Shown here piece after piece: positions 27,392-35,557 of a stretch of DNA of 64,000 nt. Every line of letters begins with the position of its first letter. Position 1 is the first letter of the stretch. The DNA comes from Suilimivivens sp045586385 (lineage in GTDB: Bacteria > Bacillota > Clostridia > Lachnospirales > Lachnospiraceae). The stretch covers positions 1 through 64,000 of the forward strand of contig JAZNAE010000005.1 of assembly GCA_045586385.1 (NCBI GenBank), written 5' to 3'. A program made the position numbers and the translations under genes. Below the pieces are notes generated by a model, which saw only the letters and a list, made by a program, of their open reading frames with translations, was not told the DNA's origin and ran no database searches.

Positions 27392-28294
27392 ATGTTCCAC
27401 GGAATGATAAATGTCTATAAGGAAAAAGGCTATACATCTCATGATGTGGTAGCTAAGCTTCGTGGTATCTGTAAACAGAAAAAAATAGGTCATACAGGAA
27501 CCCTTGACCCGGATGCGGTGGGGGTTCTTCCTGTTTGTTTAGGGAATGCCACGAAATTGTGTGATATGCTTACGGATAAAGAAAAAGAATATATTGCGGA
27601 ATTCAAGTTGGGAATTACTACTGACACACAGGATATTTCCGGCAAAGTACTGGAAGAACGGGATGTAAGTGTTTCGAAACAACAGGCAGAAGATGCCGTT
27701 ATGTCCTTTGTGGGACATTATGACCAGATTCCTCCCATGTACTCAGCACTTAAAGTAAATGGGAAAAAACTTTACGAGCTTGCCAGAGAGGGTAAGGAAG
27801 TAGAAAGAAAGAGCCGTCCGGTTACTATTTTTGAAATAGAAATATTAGAAGAGAAATTTCCGGAGTTTATGATCCGGGTACGCTGTTCGAAAGGCACGTA
27901 CATCAGGACACTCTGCCATGATATCGGACAGAAACTGGGGTGTGGAGCAGTCATGACATCCCTTATGAGAACGAAATCAGGAAGTTTTCGAATAGAAGAT
28001 GCGTATAAACTCGATGAAATACAAAAAAAAGCAGATGAAGGTGACTTGGAAAGCATCGTAATTCCGACTGAAAAAATGTTTGAACATTTGCCGATAGTAA
28101 GAGCAAATAAAAATGCGGATAAGGCACTTGCAAACGGGAATCAGTTAAAGAGAGAAGAATACATATGTGAGATAAAGCTCAAAGCGGAAGAGCAGGTGAG
28201 ATTGTACAGTTTTGCGGGAACATTTCACGGAGTCTATCGTTTTGATGAAAAACGAAGGCTCTTATGTCCGGTACAGTTGTTTTTTAAGGAATAG
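27392..28294 (+). CDS. truB: tRNA pseudouridine(55) synthase
   Basis: 300 residues from ATG 27392 behind AGGAGAAGAAT. The catalytic Asp 39 lies in GHTGTLDPDAVGVLPV; further family motifs are YDQIPPMYSALKVNGKKLYELAREG and RCSKGTYIRTLCHDIG. It makes pseudouridine 55 in the T-loop of tRNAs. Co-transcribed with nrnA (28 bp) and ribF (23 bp). Confidence 0.96.
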   Translation: MFHGMINVYKEKGYTSHDVVAKLRGICKQKKIGHTGTLDPDAVGVLPVCLGNATKLCDMLTDKEKEYIAEFKLGITTDTQDISGKVLEERDVSVSKQQAEDAVMSFVGHYDQIPPMYSALKVNGKKLYELAREGKEVERKSRPVTIFEIEILEEKFPEFMIRVRCSKGTYIRTLCHDIGQKLGCGAVMTSLMRTKSGSFRIEDAYKLDEIQKKADEGDLESIVIPTEKMFEHLPIVRANKNADKALANGNQLKREEYICEIKLKAEEQVRLYSFAGTFHGVYRFDEKRRLLCPVQLFFKE

Positions 28295-28317
28295 TATATA
28301 GGAAAGGTACAAACGGA

Positions 28318-29244
28318 ATGCAGATTATAAGTGGTCTGACAGACTTTAAAATAGAACAAAAAAGTGCTGTGGCAATCGGAAAATTTGACGGCATTCACAG
28401 GGGACATCAGGAACTTCTTTCTTATATATTAAAGCAGAAAGAAGAAGGAAGATGTGCGGTTGTATTTACTTTTGATAAGCCGGCTGGCCTTTTTTTCAAA
28501 ACTGCAGGCGAAAAAGAACTGACACCAATGGAAGAAAAAAGAAAAATATTTGAAAAAATGGGCATTGATATCATGGTAGAATTTCCATTAAATAAGGAAA
28601 CTGCATCTATTCCGGCAGAAGACTTCGTGAAAGACATTGTTTCAGAAAAGATGAATGCAGCCTATATTGTTGCAGGAACAGACTTGTCATTCGGAGCAGG
28701 AGGGCGCGGAAATAGTAATCTTTTAATGGCCTTATCAAAGGAACTTGATTATGAAGTCCGCATTATTGATAAAATATTTTATGAAGGCAGAGAAATCAGT
28801 TCTTCTTTTGTAAGAGAGGAAGTGGAAAAAGGAAATATGGAAACAGTGGAGACGCTTCTTGGTAGGGCATATGAAATTACAGGAGTTGTTGAAAACGGAA
28901 AAAAATTGGGACGGAAACTGGGAATGCCGACCATAAATCTTTATCCAAAGAAGGACAAACTTCTGCCCCCAAGCGGTGTATACTATTCTTTTGTTACATG
29001 GCAAGGCAAAGCATATAAAGGAATTACGAATGTAGGATTAAAGCCTACGGTAAATGATACGCTTACTGTGAATGCAGAAGCTTATTTGTACGATTTCGAA
29101 GGTGATTTATATGGAGAAGAAGTGACTATTTCCCTGTTACACTATAAAAGACCTGAAATGAAATTTGAAAGTGTGGATGCGTTAAAGGCACAGATGCAAA
29201 AGGACGTGGAAGGTGGAATAATGTACCATAGAGCCAAAAGTTGA
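28318..29244 (+). CDS. ribF: Bifunctional riboflavin kinase / FAD synthetase
   Basis: 308 residues. The N-terminal FAD-synthetase nucleotidyltransferase has AIGKFDGIHRGHQELL and a SSSFVREEVEKGN segment; the C-terminal flavokinase has GRKLGMPTINLYPKKDKLLPPSGVYYSFV and VNAEAYLYDF. It converts riboflavin to FMN and FAD in the cytoplasm. Last gene of the nusA operon. The next gene's promoter begins within its stop codon. Confidence 0.96.
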   Translation: MQIISGLTDFKIEQKSAVAIGKFDGIHRGHQELLSYILKQKEEGRCAVVFTFDKPAGLFFKTAGEKELTPMEEKRKIFEKMGIDIMVEFPLNKETASIPAEDFVKDIVSEKMNAAYIVAGTDLSFGAGGRGNSNLLMALSKELDYEVRIIDKIFYEGREISSSFVREEVEKGNMETVETLLGRAYEITGVVENGKKLGRKLGMPTINLYPKKDKLLPPSGVYYSFVTWQGKAYKGITNVGLKPTVNDTLTVNAEAYLYDFEGDLYGEEVTISLLHYKRPEMKFESVDALKAQMQKDVEGGIMYHRAKS

Positions 29245-29269
29245 CATAATTTTTGTTCCTTGTTATAAT
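29241..29269 (+). promoter_or_regulatory. Perfect-consensus sigma-A promoter of the NlpC/P60 gene
   Basis: TTGACA (29241-29246), a 17-bp spacer and TATAAT (29264-29269): all 12 bases fit consensus. The -35 overlaps the ribF stop codon. Confidence 0.9.
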
Positions 29270-29314
29270 TTTGTTAATGGACTGTAACAAATTCGTAACA
29301 TTTGGAGGAACGTT

Positions 29315-30346
29315 GTGAAAAAAATAATAAAGTACAGCCTTTGTGCATTGTTATGCAGTGCTGTTGTTACAATACCTATAACAGTAAATGCAACAGAGCA
29401 GCCCGAGGAACTGTTAACAGCCGGAATCGGTGAATTGTTTTCCGATGTGTTAACAGAAGAAGAGTACAAGGAAATTGCAAAGAATGCAGAAGGAGCCAGA
29501 TGGGGATATACCAATCTGGGAATTTGTAATGTAGAAGATAATAATTTGAATATTCGAAAAGATCCTGATGAAACAGGGAGATTGATAGGTAAGTTACCCA
29601 AGAATGCAGCTTGTGAAGTTATCAGCAGTGAAAACGGATGGGCGCATATTACATCCGGTCAGGTTGATGGATATGTAAAAGAAGAATATTTACTTACAGG
29701 CTTTGCTGCACAGCAAAAAGGAGAAGAACTTGCAAGTGCTATGGCAGTAGCATCTGCCGATGCATTAAATGTCAGGGAAGAGCCTAATACAGATGCGGAA
29801 ATTGTAACCCAGGTAGCACATGGTGAAACACTTGACATTGCAGAAATTATGGGTAACGGTTGGATAAAGGTATATCTGGATGATGAAGAAGTGTATGTTT
29901 CTGCTGATTATGTGGAAGTAAAAGCGGATTTGGCGACAGCAGTTACCATGACGGAGTTAATATACGGACAGGGAGTGTCTGACGTAAGAGTAGACCTTTG
30001 TCAATATGCAAAACAGTTTTTGGGTAATCCTTATGTTTGGGGAGGTACAAGTCTTACCAAAGGTGCGGATTGCTCGGGATTTGTGCTCAGTGTCTTTGCA
30101 AAATATGGTATCAGCCTACCCCACCATTCCGGTTCACAAGCGAATTGCGGTACAAAGATTTCAGCATCTGAGTTACAGCCGGGTGACTTAGTATTTTATG
30201 CGAAGGGCGGAACCATTAATCATGTGGCTATCTATATCGGGGGCGGACAAGTAATTCATGCAAGCAGTCCTAAGACAGGTATTAAGATATCTGCATACAA
30301 CTATCGTACACCTTGTAAGATGGTGCGTATTTTGCAGGATGTATAG
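29315..30346 (+). CDS. Secreted SH3-domain NlpC/P60 peptidoglycan hydrolase
   Basis: 343 residues from GTG 29315 behind GGAGGAACGTT. A signal peptide (positively charged KKIIKYS, then a hydrophobic run ending near VNATEQ) targets export. Two bacterial SH3 repeats (about 70-125 and 145-205; NIRKDPDETGRLIGKL, NVREEPNTDAEIV) are followed by an NlpC/P60 domain with Cys 253 in ADCSGFVLS and His 303 in NHVAIYIGGG. It is expected to cut gamma-D-Glu to diamino-acid bonds in peptidoglycan stems; SH3 repeats likely bind the wall. It has its own strong promoter, so it is probably a housekeeping autolysin. Confidence 0.93.
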   Translation: MKKIIKYSLCALLCSAVVTIPITVNATEQPEELLTAGIGELFSDVLTEEEYKEIAKNAEGARWGYTNLGICNVEDNNLNIRKDPDETGRLIGKLPKNAACEVISSENGWAHITSGQVDGYVKEEYLLTGFAAQQKGEELASAMAVASADALNVREEPNTDAEIVTQVAHGETLDIAEIMGNGWIKVYLDDEEVYVSADYVEVKADLATAVTMTELIYGQGVSDVRVDLCQYAKQFLGNPYVWGGTSLTKGADCSGFVLSVFAKYGISLPHHSGSQANCGTKISASELQPGDLVFYAKGGTINHVAIYIGGGQVIHASSPKTGIKISAYNYRTPCKMVRILQDV

Positions 30347-30353
30347 AAAACCC

Positions 30354-30382
30354 TTGCTTTTATAAAAACAAAGTGATAGACT
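30354..30382 (+). promoter_or_regulatory. Probable promoter of the amino acid ABC transporter
   Basis: TTGCTT (30354-30359), a 17-bp spacer and TAGACT (30377-30382), 60 bp before the binding-protein gene. The -10 is weak. Confidence 0.45.
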
Positions 30383-30442
30383 ACCTATGTTTTTAGATAT
30401 TAGGCCATAATTTATTATGAAGCACATTTTAGGAGGAAAGTT

Positions 30443-31249
30443 ATGAAAAAATTAGTAGCATTATTGTTAGCAACAGTTATGGCAATGACCATGCTTACTG
30501 CATGTGGCGCTAAGGAAGAAACAGCAGCACCTACTACAGATACAGCAACAGAAGCAGCAGTCAGCGAAGCGTTAGCGGACGGAGTACTTACCGTAGGAAC
30601 CAACGCAGAGTTCCCTCCCTTTGAATACATGGGTGATGACGGACAGCCTGACGGATTTGACATGGCACTCGTAAAGGAAATCGGTGAAAAGCTTGGTGTG
30701 GAAGTGCAGATTGAAAACATGGAATTTGCTTCTTTGGTAACTTCTATCGGAAGTAAGATTGATATCGCAGCGGCAGGTATGACAGTAACAGAAGAAAGAA
30801 AACAGACAGTTGATTTTACAGATACTTATTATGAAGCCGTTCAGTATGTGATTCTTCCCGTAGATTCTGAAATTAAAGCAGCTGCTGATTTAGTAGGAAA
30901 GACCATCGGTGTGCAGCTTGGTACAACAGGTGATTTTATTGCATCTGATATTGAAGGCACAACAGTTTCCCAGTACAATAAGGCTGTAGACGCAGTAAAT
31001 GACTTGATTAACGGCAGAGTGGATTGTGTCATTATTGATAAGAATCCCGCACTTGTATTTGAAGCAAAATTTGAAGGTCAGGTAGTGGCAGTTGACGGGG
31101 CTCAGTTTGAATTTGAAATCGAAGAATATGCAATGGCACTTCCCAAAGGAGATGCAGTACTTGCAGAAAAGATTAACCAGGCGATTGCAGACCTTAAAGC
31201 AGACGGAACTTTTGATGAATTAGTAAAAACTTATATTGAAGCTGAATAG
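30443..31249 (+). CDS. Polar amino acid ABC transporter, substrate-binding lipoprotein
   Basis: 268 residues. A lipoprotein signal ends in LTAC (Cys 21), so it is anchored outside the membrane. The mature part is a bilobed SBP family 3 domain: LTVGTNAEFPPFEYMGDDG, GFDMALVKEIGEKLGVEV, DIAAAGMTVTEERKQTVDFT. It delivers polar amino acids to the permease encoded next. The exact ligand is unknown. An intrinsic hairpin after it probably keeps its level above that of the membrane genes. Confidence 0.93.
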   Translation: MKKLVALLLATVMAMTMLTACGAKEETAAPTTDTATEAAVSEALADGVLTVGTNAEFPPFEYMGDDGQPDGFDMALVKEIGEKLGVEVQIENMEFASLVTSIGSKIDIAAAGMTVTEERKQTVDFTDTYYEAVQYVILPVDSEIKAAADLVGKTIGVQLGTTGDFIASDIEGTTVSQYNKAVDAVNDLINGRVDCVIIDKNPALVFEAKFEGQVVAVDGAQFEFEIEEYAMALPKGDAVLAEKINQAIADLKADGTFDELVKTYIEAE

Positions 31250-31281
31250 AAAATAAGGTACAATTAAATAAGTGTATTATG

Positions 31282-31310
31282 AGAGGATAGCATATATGCT
31301 ATCCTCTTTT
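31282..31310 (+). terminator. Terminator/attenuator between binding protein and permease
   Basis: A perfect 26-bp palindrome (AGAGGATAGC, ATATAT, GCTATCCTCT) followed by TTTT. It lies inside the transporter operon, before the permease ribosome binding site. Confidence 0.8.
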
Positions 31311-31327
31311 AACGAAAGGAAAAACTT

Positions 31328-32029
31328 ATGCAGGCGTGGTTTGAAAAAATTGGCAAAATGTTTACAATGGCATTTGTGGAAGGTGACAGATGGAAATTGT
31401 ACATAGAAGGTTTGGGTGTGACACTTCAGATTGCTTTCTTTGCTGCAATTTTTGGTCTAATCATCGGTACGATAGTTGCACTGATGAAGCTTTCTACAAA
31501 ACGAAACGGAGAAAAAACAATTTGGGCACATATTGCGAGTATATACATCGATATTATTCGTGGGACACCGTCAGTACTTCAGCTCCTTATCATGTGGTTT
31601 ATTATTATGAAGGATTGTAAGAACGGTGTACTGGTTGCAGTACTGTCTTTTGGTATTAACAGCGGTGCTTATGTGGCAGAGATTGTAAGGGCCGGCATCT
31701 TGGCAGTAGATAAGGGACAGACAGAAGCCGGTAGGAGCCTGGGTTTGTCAAAAGCCCAAACCATGCTTTATATTGTAATACCACAGGCAATTAAGAATGT
31801 TCTTCCGCCTATCGGAAATGAATTTATTGTACTGTTAAAGGAAACTGCAATTGTAGGTTATGTAAGTTTAACGGATTTGACCCGTGTGGCGAATCAGATT
31901 ACATCCAGAACTTATGAAGCATTTATGCCTTTAATCGGAGCGGCAGTCATTTACTTTACCATAATTAAGATATTAACCATACTGCTTGAAAGATTGGAAA
32001 GGAGGCTGCGTAAGAGTGATAACCGTTAA
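31328..32029 (+). CDS. Polar amino acid ABC transporter, permease
   Basis: 233 residues with about five membrane helices of the HisM/GlnP type. The EAA-like loop reads EAGRSLGLSKAQTMLYIVIPQAIKN, which contacts the ATPase; DIIRGTPSVLQLL and NSGAYVAEIVRAGI are also family motifs. Probably works as a homodimer since only one permease gene is present. It overlaps the ATPase gene by 14 bp. Confidence 0.94.
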   Translation: MQAWFEKIGKMFTMAFVEGDRWKLYIEGLGVTLQIAFFAAIFGLIIGTIVALMKLSTKRNGEKTIWAHIASIYIDIIRGTPSVLQLLIMWFIIMKDCKNGVLVAVLSFGINSGAYVAEIVRAGILAVDKGQTEAGRSLGLSKAQTMLYIVIPQAIKNVLPPIGNEFIVLLKETAIVGYVSLTDLTRVANQITSRTYEAFMPLIGAAVIYFTIIKILTILLERLERRLRKSDNR

Positions 32030-32738
32030 AGACTTACATAAAACATTTGAAGATAATCATGTTCTCCGTGGGGTGGATTATCATATCCATCAGGGAGAGA
32101 AAATTGTTGTGGTAGGACCTTCCGGTTCAGGAAAGAGTACGTTTCTGCGCTGCCTCAATTTATTAGAGACACCTACCAAGGGTGAAATATGGTTTGACGG
32201 ACAGCTTATTACCGATCCTAAAGTAAATATTGATAAAGTCAGACAACACATGGGTATGGTATTCCAGAATTTTAATTTGTTTAATAATCTGACAATTATG
32301 GACAACATTACCCTTGCACCTGTAAAACTCAAATTAAAGAGTAAAGAAGAAGCATGCGAGGAAGCACTGGCGCTGCTTAACCGTGTAGGACTTACGGAGA
32401 AAGCGGATGCTTATCCCAGCCAGCTTTCCGGCGGACAGAAGCAGAGAATTGCCATCGTGCGTTCCCTTGCCATGAATCCCAAGGTGATGCTGTTTGATGA
32501 ACCTACTTCTGCACTTGATCCGGAAATGGTGGGAGAAGTATTAGAGGTTATGAAGGGACTTGCTGAAACAGGTATGACCATGGTGGTGGTAACTCATGAA
32601 ATGGGATTTGCCAGGGAAGTGGGAACCAAAGTCCTTTTTATGGATGAAGGAATTATTATGGAAGAAAATACGCCGACAGAATTTTTCAGCAATCCAAAAT
32701 GTGACAGATTACAGGAATTTTTATCCAAAGTATTATAA
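32016..32738 (+). CDS. Polar amino acid ABC transporter, ATPase
   Basis: 240 residues from GTG 32016 (AGGAGG upstream), overlapping the permease gene. Walker A GPSGSGKST, the Q-loop MVFQNFNLFNNLT, signature LSGGQKQR and Walker B VMLFDEPTSALDP are all intact, with the H-loop in VVVTHEMGFAREV. This is the GlnQ/HisP-type subunit that powers uptake by the two preceding proteins. Confidence 0.95.
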   Translation: MITVKDLHKTFEDNHVLRGVDYHIHQGEKIVVVGPSGSGKSTFLRCLNLLETPTKGEIWFDGQLITDPKVNIDKVRQHMGMVFQNFNLFNNLTIMDNITLAPVKLKLKSKEEACEEALALLNRVGLTEKADAYPSQLSGGQKQRIAIVRSLAMNPKVMLFDEPTSALDPEMVGEVLEVMKGLAETGMTMVVVTHEMGFAREVGTKVLFMDEGIIMEENTPTEFFSNPKCDRLQEFLSKVL

Positions 32739-32745
32739 TTAATGC

Positions 32746-32774
32746 TTTACATACCAAGGGATTTGTGTTATTAT
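32746..32774 (+). promoter_or_regulatory. Sigma-A promoter of rpsO
   Basis: TTTACA (32746-32751), a 17-bp spacer and TATTAT (32769-32774), 94 bp before the rpsO start. Confidence 0.7.
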
Positions 32775-32792
32775 CACTAGGTATGGAATTTA

Positions 32793-32860
32793 GCCAAGGC
32801 TCAGAGTCCGGATTACTCCAACCACATCTTAGCCTTAGGCGGTTTAAAAGATTAGGAGGA
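32793..32860 (+). promoter_or_regulatory. rpsO leader, probable S15 autoregulatory RNA
   Basis: The 5' leader can close a stem GCCAAGGCT (32793-32801) with AGCCTTAGGC (32831-32840), enclosing a short GAGT/ACTC hairpin. The ribosome binding site TTAGGAGGAAAA follows directly. S15 is known to repress its own mRNA through structured leaders in many bacteria; that this element does so is inference from position and folding. Confidence 0.5.
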
Positions 32861-32867
32861 AAAAGAA

Positions 32868-33134
32868 ATGATTTCTAAGGAAAAGAAAGCAGCAATCATG
32901 AAAGAATACGCAACATGTGCTAACGATACAGGTTCACCTGAAGTACAGATTGCAGTATTAACAGCAAGAATTCAGGAGCTTACAGCTCACTTAAAGGAAC
33001 ATCCGAAGGATAACCATTCCAGAAGAGGTATGTTCAAGATGGTAGGTCAGAGACGTGGTTTACTTGATTATCTTAAGAAGAAAGATATTGAAAGATACCG
33101 TTCTTTGATTGAAAGATTAGGCTTAAGAAAGTAA
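32868..33134 (+). CDS. rpsO: 30S ribosomal protein S15
   Basis: 88 residues, the usual length. Family pattern is clear: DTGSPEVQIAVLTARIQELTAHLKEHPKDNHSRRG and then GQRRGLLDYLKKKD. It binds 16S rRNA early in 30S assembly. It has its own promoter, structured leader and terminator and is followed by pnp, an arrangement shared with many bacteria. Confidence 0.98.
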   Translation: MISKEKKAAIMKEYATCANDTGSPEVQIAVLTARIQELTAHLKEHPKDNHSRRGMFKMVGQRRGLLDYLKKKDIERYRSLIERLGLRK

Positions 33135-33143
33135 GAATCAATG

Positions 33144-33182
33144 AGGCGGAGCAGACGAAGCATTCGGATACTCCGCCTTTTA
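33144..33182 (+). terminator. Terminator after rpsO
   Basis: An 8-bp GC-rich stem, AGGCGGAG with CTCCGCCT, around a 19-nt loop, followed by a T-run (TTTT). Confidence 0.8.
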
Positions 33183-33195
33183 AGCAAAAAGGAAT

Positions 33196-33351
33196 AGGAG
33201 ATATTTATTGCAAGGCCATCGTCAAGAAGTAACATAATGCTTTTGCAGACGGAGAAGTATTATGTTGCTTTTTGACAGATGATTTGACTATCATCAGCAA
33301 ACGTTTTGCATGGTATCTCCTTTCACAATAAAAAAGAAAAGGAGAAAAATT
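33196..33351 (+). promoter_or_regulatory. pnp leader RNA: three-way junction with alternative RBS-hiding stem
   Basis: Three stems are visible. P1: AGGAGATA (33196-33203) with TATCTCCT (33314-33321), extended inside by TGCAA/TTGCA. P2: GTCAA plus AGTAACATAAT plus GCTT (33221-33242) with AAGT plus ATTATGTTGCT plus TTGAC (33255-33276), about 20 pairs. P3: GATGAT/ATCATC (33278-33283, 33290-33295). The strand TCTCCTTT (33316-33323) can instead pair perfectly with AAAGGAGA (33338-33345), the pnp ribosome binding site. The two folds exclude each other. This is riboswitch-like architecture, or an RNase III/PNPase autoregulation target as in E. coli pnp; the choice is inference. Confidence 0.6.
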
Positions 33352-35442
33352 ATGTACAAGACATTTTCAATGGAACTTGCAGGCCGCACACTCAGCGTTG
33401 ATGTAAACAGAGTGGGCAAACAGGCTAACGGATGTGCTTTTATGCACTATGGTGATACTACAGTATTATCTACAGCAACAGCATCCGATAAGCCCAGAGA
33501 GGGAATTGATTTCTTCCCTTTAAGTGTAGAGTATGAAGAAAAACTTTACGCAGTAGGAAAAATTCCCGGTGGATTTAACAAAAGGGAAGGAAAGGCATCT
33601 GAAAATGCTATCCTTACAAGCCGTGTAATCGACAGACCTATGCGTCCGTTATTCCCTAAGGATTACAGAAATGATGTAACATTAAACAATATGGTTATGA
33701 GTGTTGACCCTGAGTGTCGTCCTGAACTTGTAGCTATGCTTGGTGCAGCAATCGCAACCTGTATTTCCGACATTCCTTTTGATGGTCCTTGTGCTATGAC
33801 ACAGATGGGACTTGTTGATGGTGAACTTGTAGTAAACCCCAATCAGGAACAGTGGAAGAACGGTGACTTAAGCTTAACGGTTGCATCTACCAAAGAAAAA
33901 GTAATTATGATTGAAGCAGGTGCTAACGAAGTGCCTGAAGATAAGATGATTGAAGCTATTTACAAGGCTCATGAAATTAATCAGACAATTATTGCTTTTA
34001 TTGAAAGCATTGTAGCTGAAGTAGGTAAGACAAAACACGAATACACAAGCTGTGCGATTCCTGAAGAATTATTTGCAGCAATCAAGGAAATCGTTCCTCC
34101 TGCTGAAATGGAAGAAGCAGTTTTTACAGACGAAAAACAGGTTCGTGAAGAAAATATTAAAAACATTACAGCTAGATTAGAAGAAGCATTTGCTGAAAAT
34201 GAAGAATGGCTTGCTCTTTTAGGAGAAGCAATTTATCAGTATGAAAAGAAGACCGTCCGTAAGATGATTTTAAAGGATCATAAGCGTCCTGACGGCCGTG
34301 ATATTACGCAGATCCGTCCTCTTGCAGCAGAAGTAGATTTAATCCCCAGAGTACATGGTAGTGCAATGTTCACACGTGGACAGACACAGATCTGTAACGT
34401 ATGTACACTTGCTCCCTTATCTGAACAGCAGAGAATCGATGGTCTTGATGAAAATGAAGTAAGCAAGCGTTATATGCATCATTATAACTTCCCTTCCTAC
34501 TCTGTAGGTGAAACAAAGCCTTCCAGAGGTCCCGGAAGAAGAGAAATCGGTCACGGTGCATTAGCAGAAAAAGCACTTATTCCTGTGCTTCCTTCTGAAG
34601 AAGAATTCCCTTATGCAATCCGTACCGTATCCGAAACATTTGAATCCAATGGTTCTACATCCATGGCTTCCACATGTGCATCCTGTATGTCACTTATGGC
34701 TGCTGGTGTTCCCATTAAGAGCATGGTTGCAGGTATTTCCTGTGGTCTTGTTACAGGTGATACAGATGATGACTTCGTACTTCTTACAGATATCCAGGGT
34801 CTTGAAGACTTCTTCGGTGATATGGACTTTAAGGTAACAGGTACAACAGAAGGTATCACAGCAATCCAGATGGATATTAAGATTCATGGTCTTACAAGAC
34901 CTATCGTGGAAGGTGCGATTGCAAGATGCCGCGAAGCAAGACTTTTCATTATGGATAACTGCATGAAGCCTGCAATTGCAGAACCCAGACCGGAAGTTGG
35001 ACCGTATGCACCCAAGATTGTATCTCTTCAGATTGATCCTGAAAAGATCGGTGATGTTGTAGGCCAGCGTGGAAAGACAATTAATGAAATTATTGCACGT
35101 ACAGGCGTTAAGATTGATATCACAGATGACGGTATGGTATCTGTTTGCGGTACTGACGCAGCAATGATGGATAAGGCAATCGAATATATTAAGACTATCG
35201 TAACAGATTACCAGGAAGGCCAGATTTTCAAGGGTATCGTAGTAAGCATTAAAGAGTTCGGTGCTTTCGTAGAATTTGCTCCCGGTAAGGAAGGTATGGT
35301 TCATATCTCCAAGATTGCAAAAGAAAGAATTAACCATGTAGAAGATGTACTTACACTTGGTGACAAGGTAACTGTTGTATGCCTTGGAAAAGACAAGATG
35401 GGAAGAATGAGCTTCTCCATGAAAGACGTAGCACAGCAGTAA
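33352..35442 (+). CDS. pnp: Polyribonucleotide nucleotidyltransferase (PNPase)
   Basis: 696 residues from ATG 33352 behind AAAAGGAGAAAAATT. Two RNase PH domains (GGFNKREGKASE and DRPMRPLFPKDY in the first; GQTQICNVCTL, SVGETKPSRGPGRREIGHG in the second) flank an all-helical linker. A KH domain (GDVVGQRGKTINEIIARTGVKIDI) and an S1 domain (GAFVEFAPGKEGMVHISK) follow. It degrades RNA 3' to 5' using phosphate. It sits behind rpsO and a long structured leader. Confidence 0.98.
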   Translation: MYKTFSMELAGRTLSVDVNRVGKQANGCAFMHYGDTTVLSTATASDKPREGIDFFPLSVEYEEKLYAVGKIPGGFNKREGKASENAILTSRVIDRPMRPLFPKDYRNDVTLNNMVMSVDPECRPELVAMLGAAIATCISDIPFDGPCAMTQMGLVDGELVVNPNQEQWKNGDLSLTVASTKEKVIMIEAGANEVPEDKMIEAIYKAHEINQTIIAFIESIVAEVGKTKHEYTSCAIPEELFAAIKEIVPPAEMEEAVFTDEKQVREENIKNITARLEEAFAENEEWLALLGEAIYQYEKKTVRKMILKDHKRPDGRDITQIRPLAAEVDLIPRVHGSAMFTRGQTQICNVCTLAPLSEQQRIDGLDENEVSKRYMHHYNFPSYSVGETKPSRGPGRREIGHGALAEKALIPVLPSEEEFPYAIRTVSETFESNGSTSMASTCASCMSLMAAGVPIKSMVAGISCGLVTGDTDDDFVLLTDIQGLEDFFGDMDFKVTGTTEGITAIQMDIKIHGLTRPIVEGAIARCREARLFIMDNCMKPAIAEPRPEVGPYAPKIVSLQIDPEKIGDVVGQRGKTINEIIARTGVKIDITDDGMVSVCGTDAAMMDKAIEYIKTIVTDYQEGQIFKGIVVSIKEFGAFVEFAPGKEGMVHISKIAKERINHVEDVLTLGDKVTVVCLGKDKMGRMSFSMKDVAQQ

Positions 35443-35457
35443 GATATTGATGATAGA

Positions 35458-35485
35458 AAAGAACAGCGGAAGCTGTTCTTTTTTT
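35458..35485 (+). terminator. Terminator after pnp
   Basis: A perfect 10-bp stem, AAAGAACAGC with GCTGTTCTTT, a GGAA tetraloop and a run of T's. Confidence 0.92.
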
Positions 35486-35499
35486 GTGCGATAAAATAG

Positions 35500-35527
35500 T
35501 CATATCTGAAATCCAATTTCATATATT
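35500..35527 (+). promoter_or_regulatory. Probable sigma-E promoter of the spoIIIA operon
   Basis: TCATATC (35500-35506), a ~13-bp gap and CATATATT (35520-35527), close to the sigma-E -35 (KMATATT) and -10 (CATACANT) patterns. It lies 31 bp before spoIIIAA, an operon known to be sigma-E dependent in B. subtilis. Confidence 0.55.
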
Positions 35528-35557
35528 GAGATAAGAGGCTATGTCGGGGAGGTTGAT

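Noticed and set aside
34690..35337. 215-codon minus-strand reading frame inside pnp
   Set aside because: It lies antisense to an unmistakable PNPase, has Cys/Asn-rich composition typical of a shadow frame, and no ribosome binding site.
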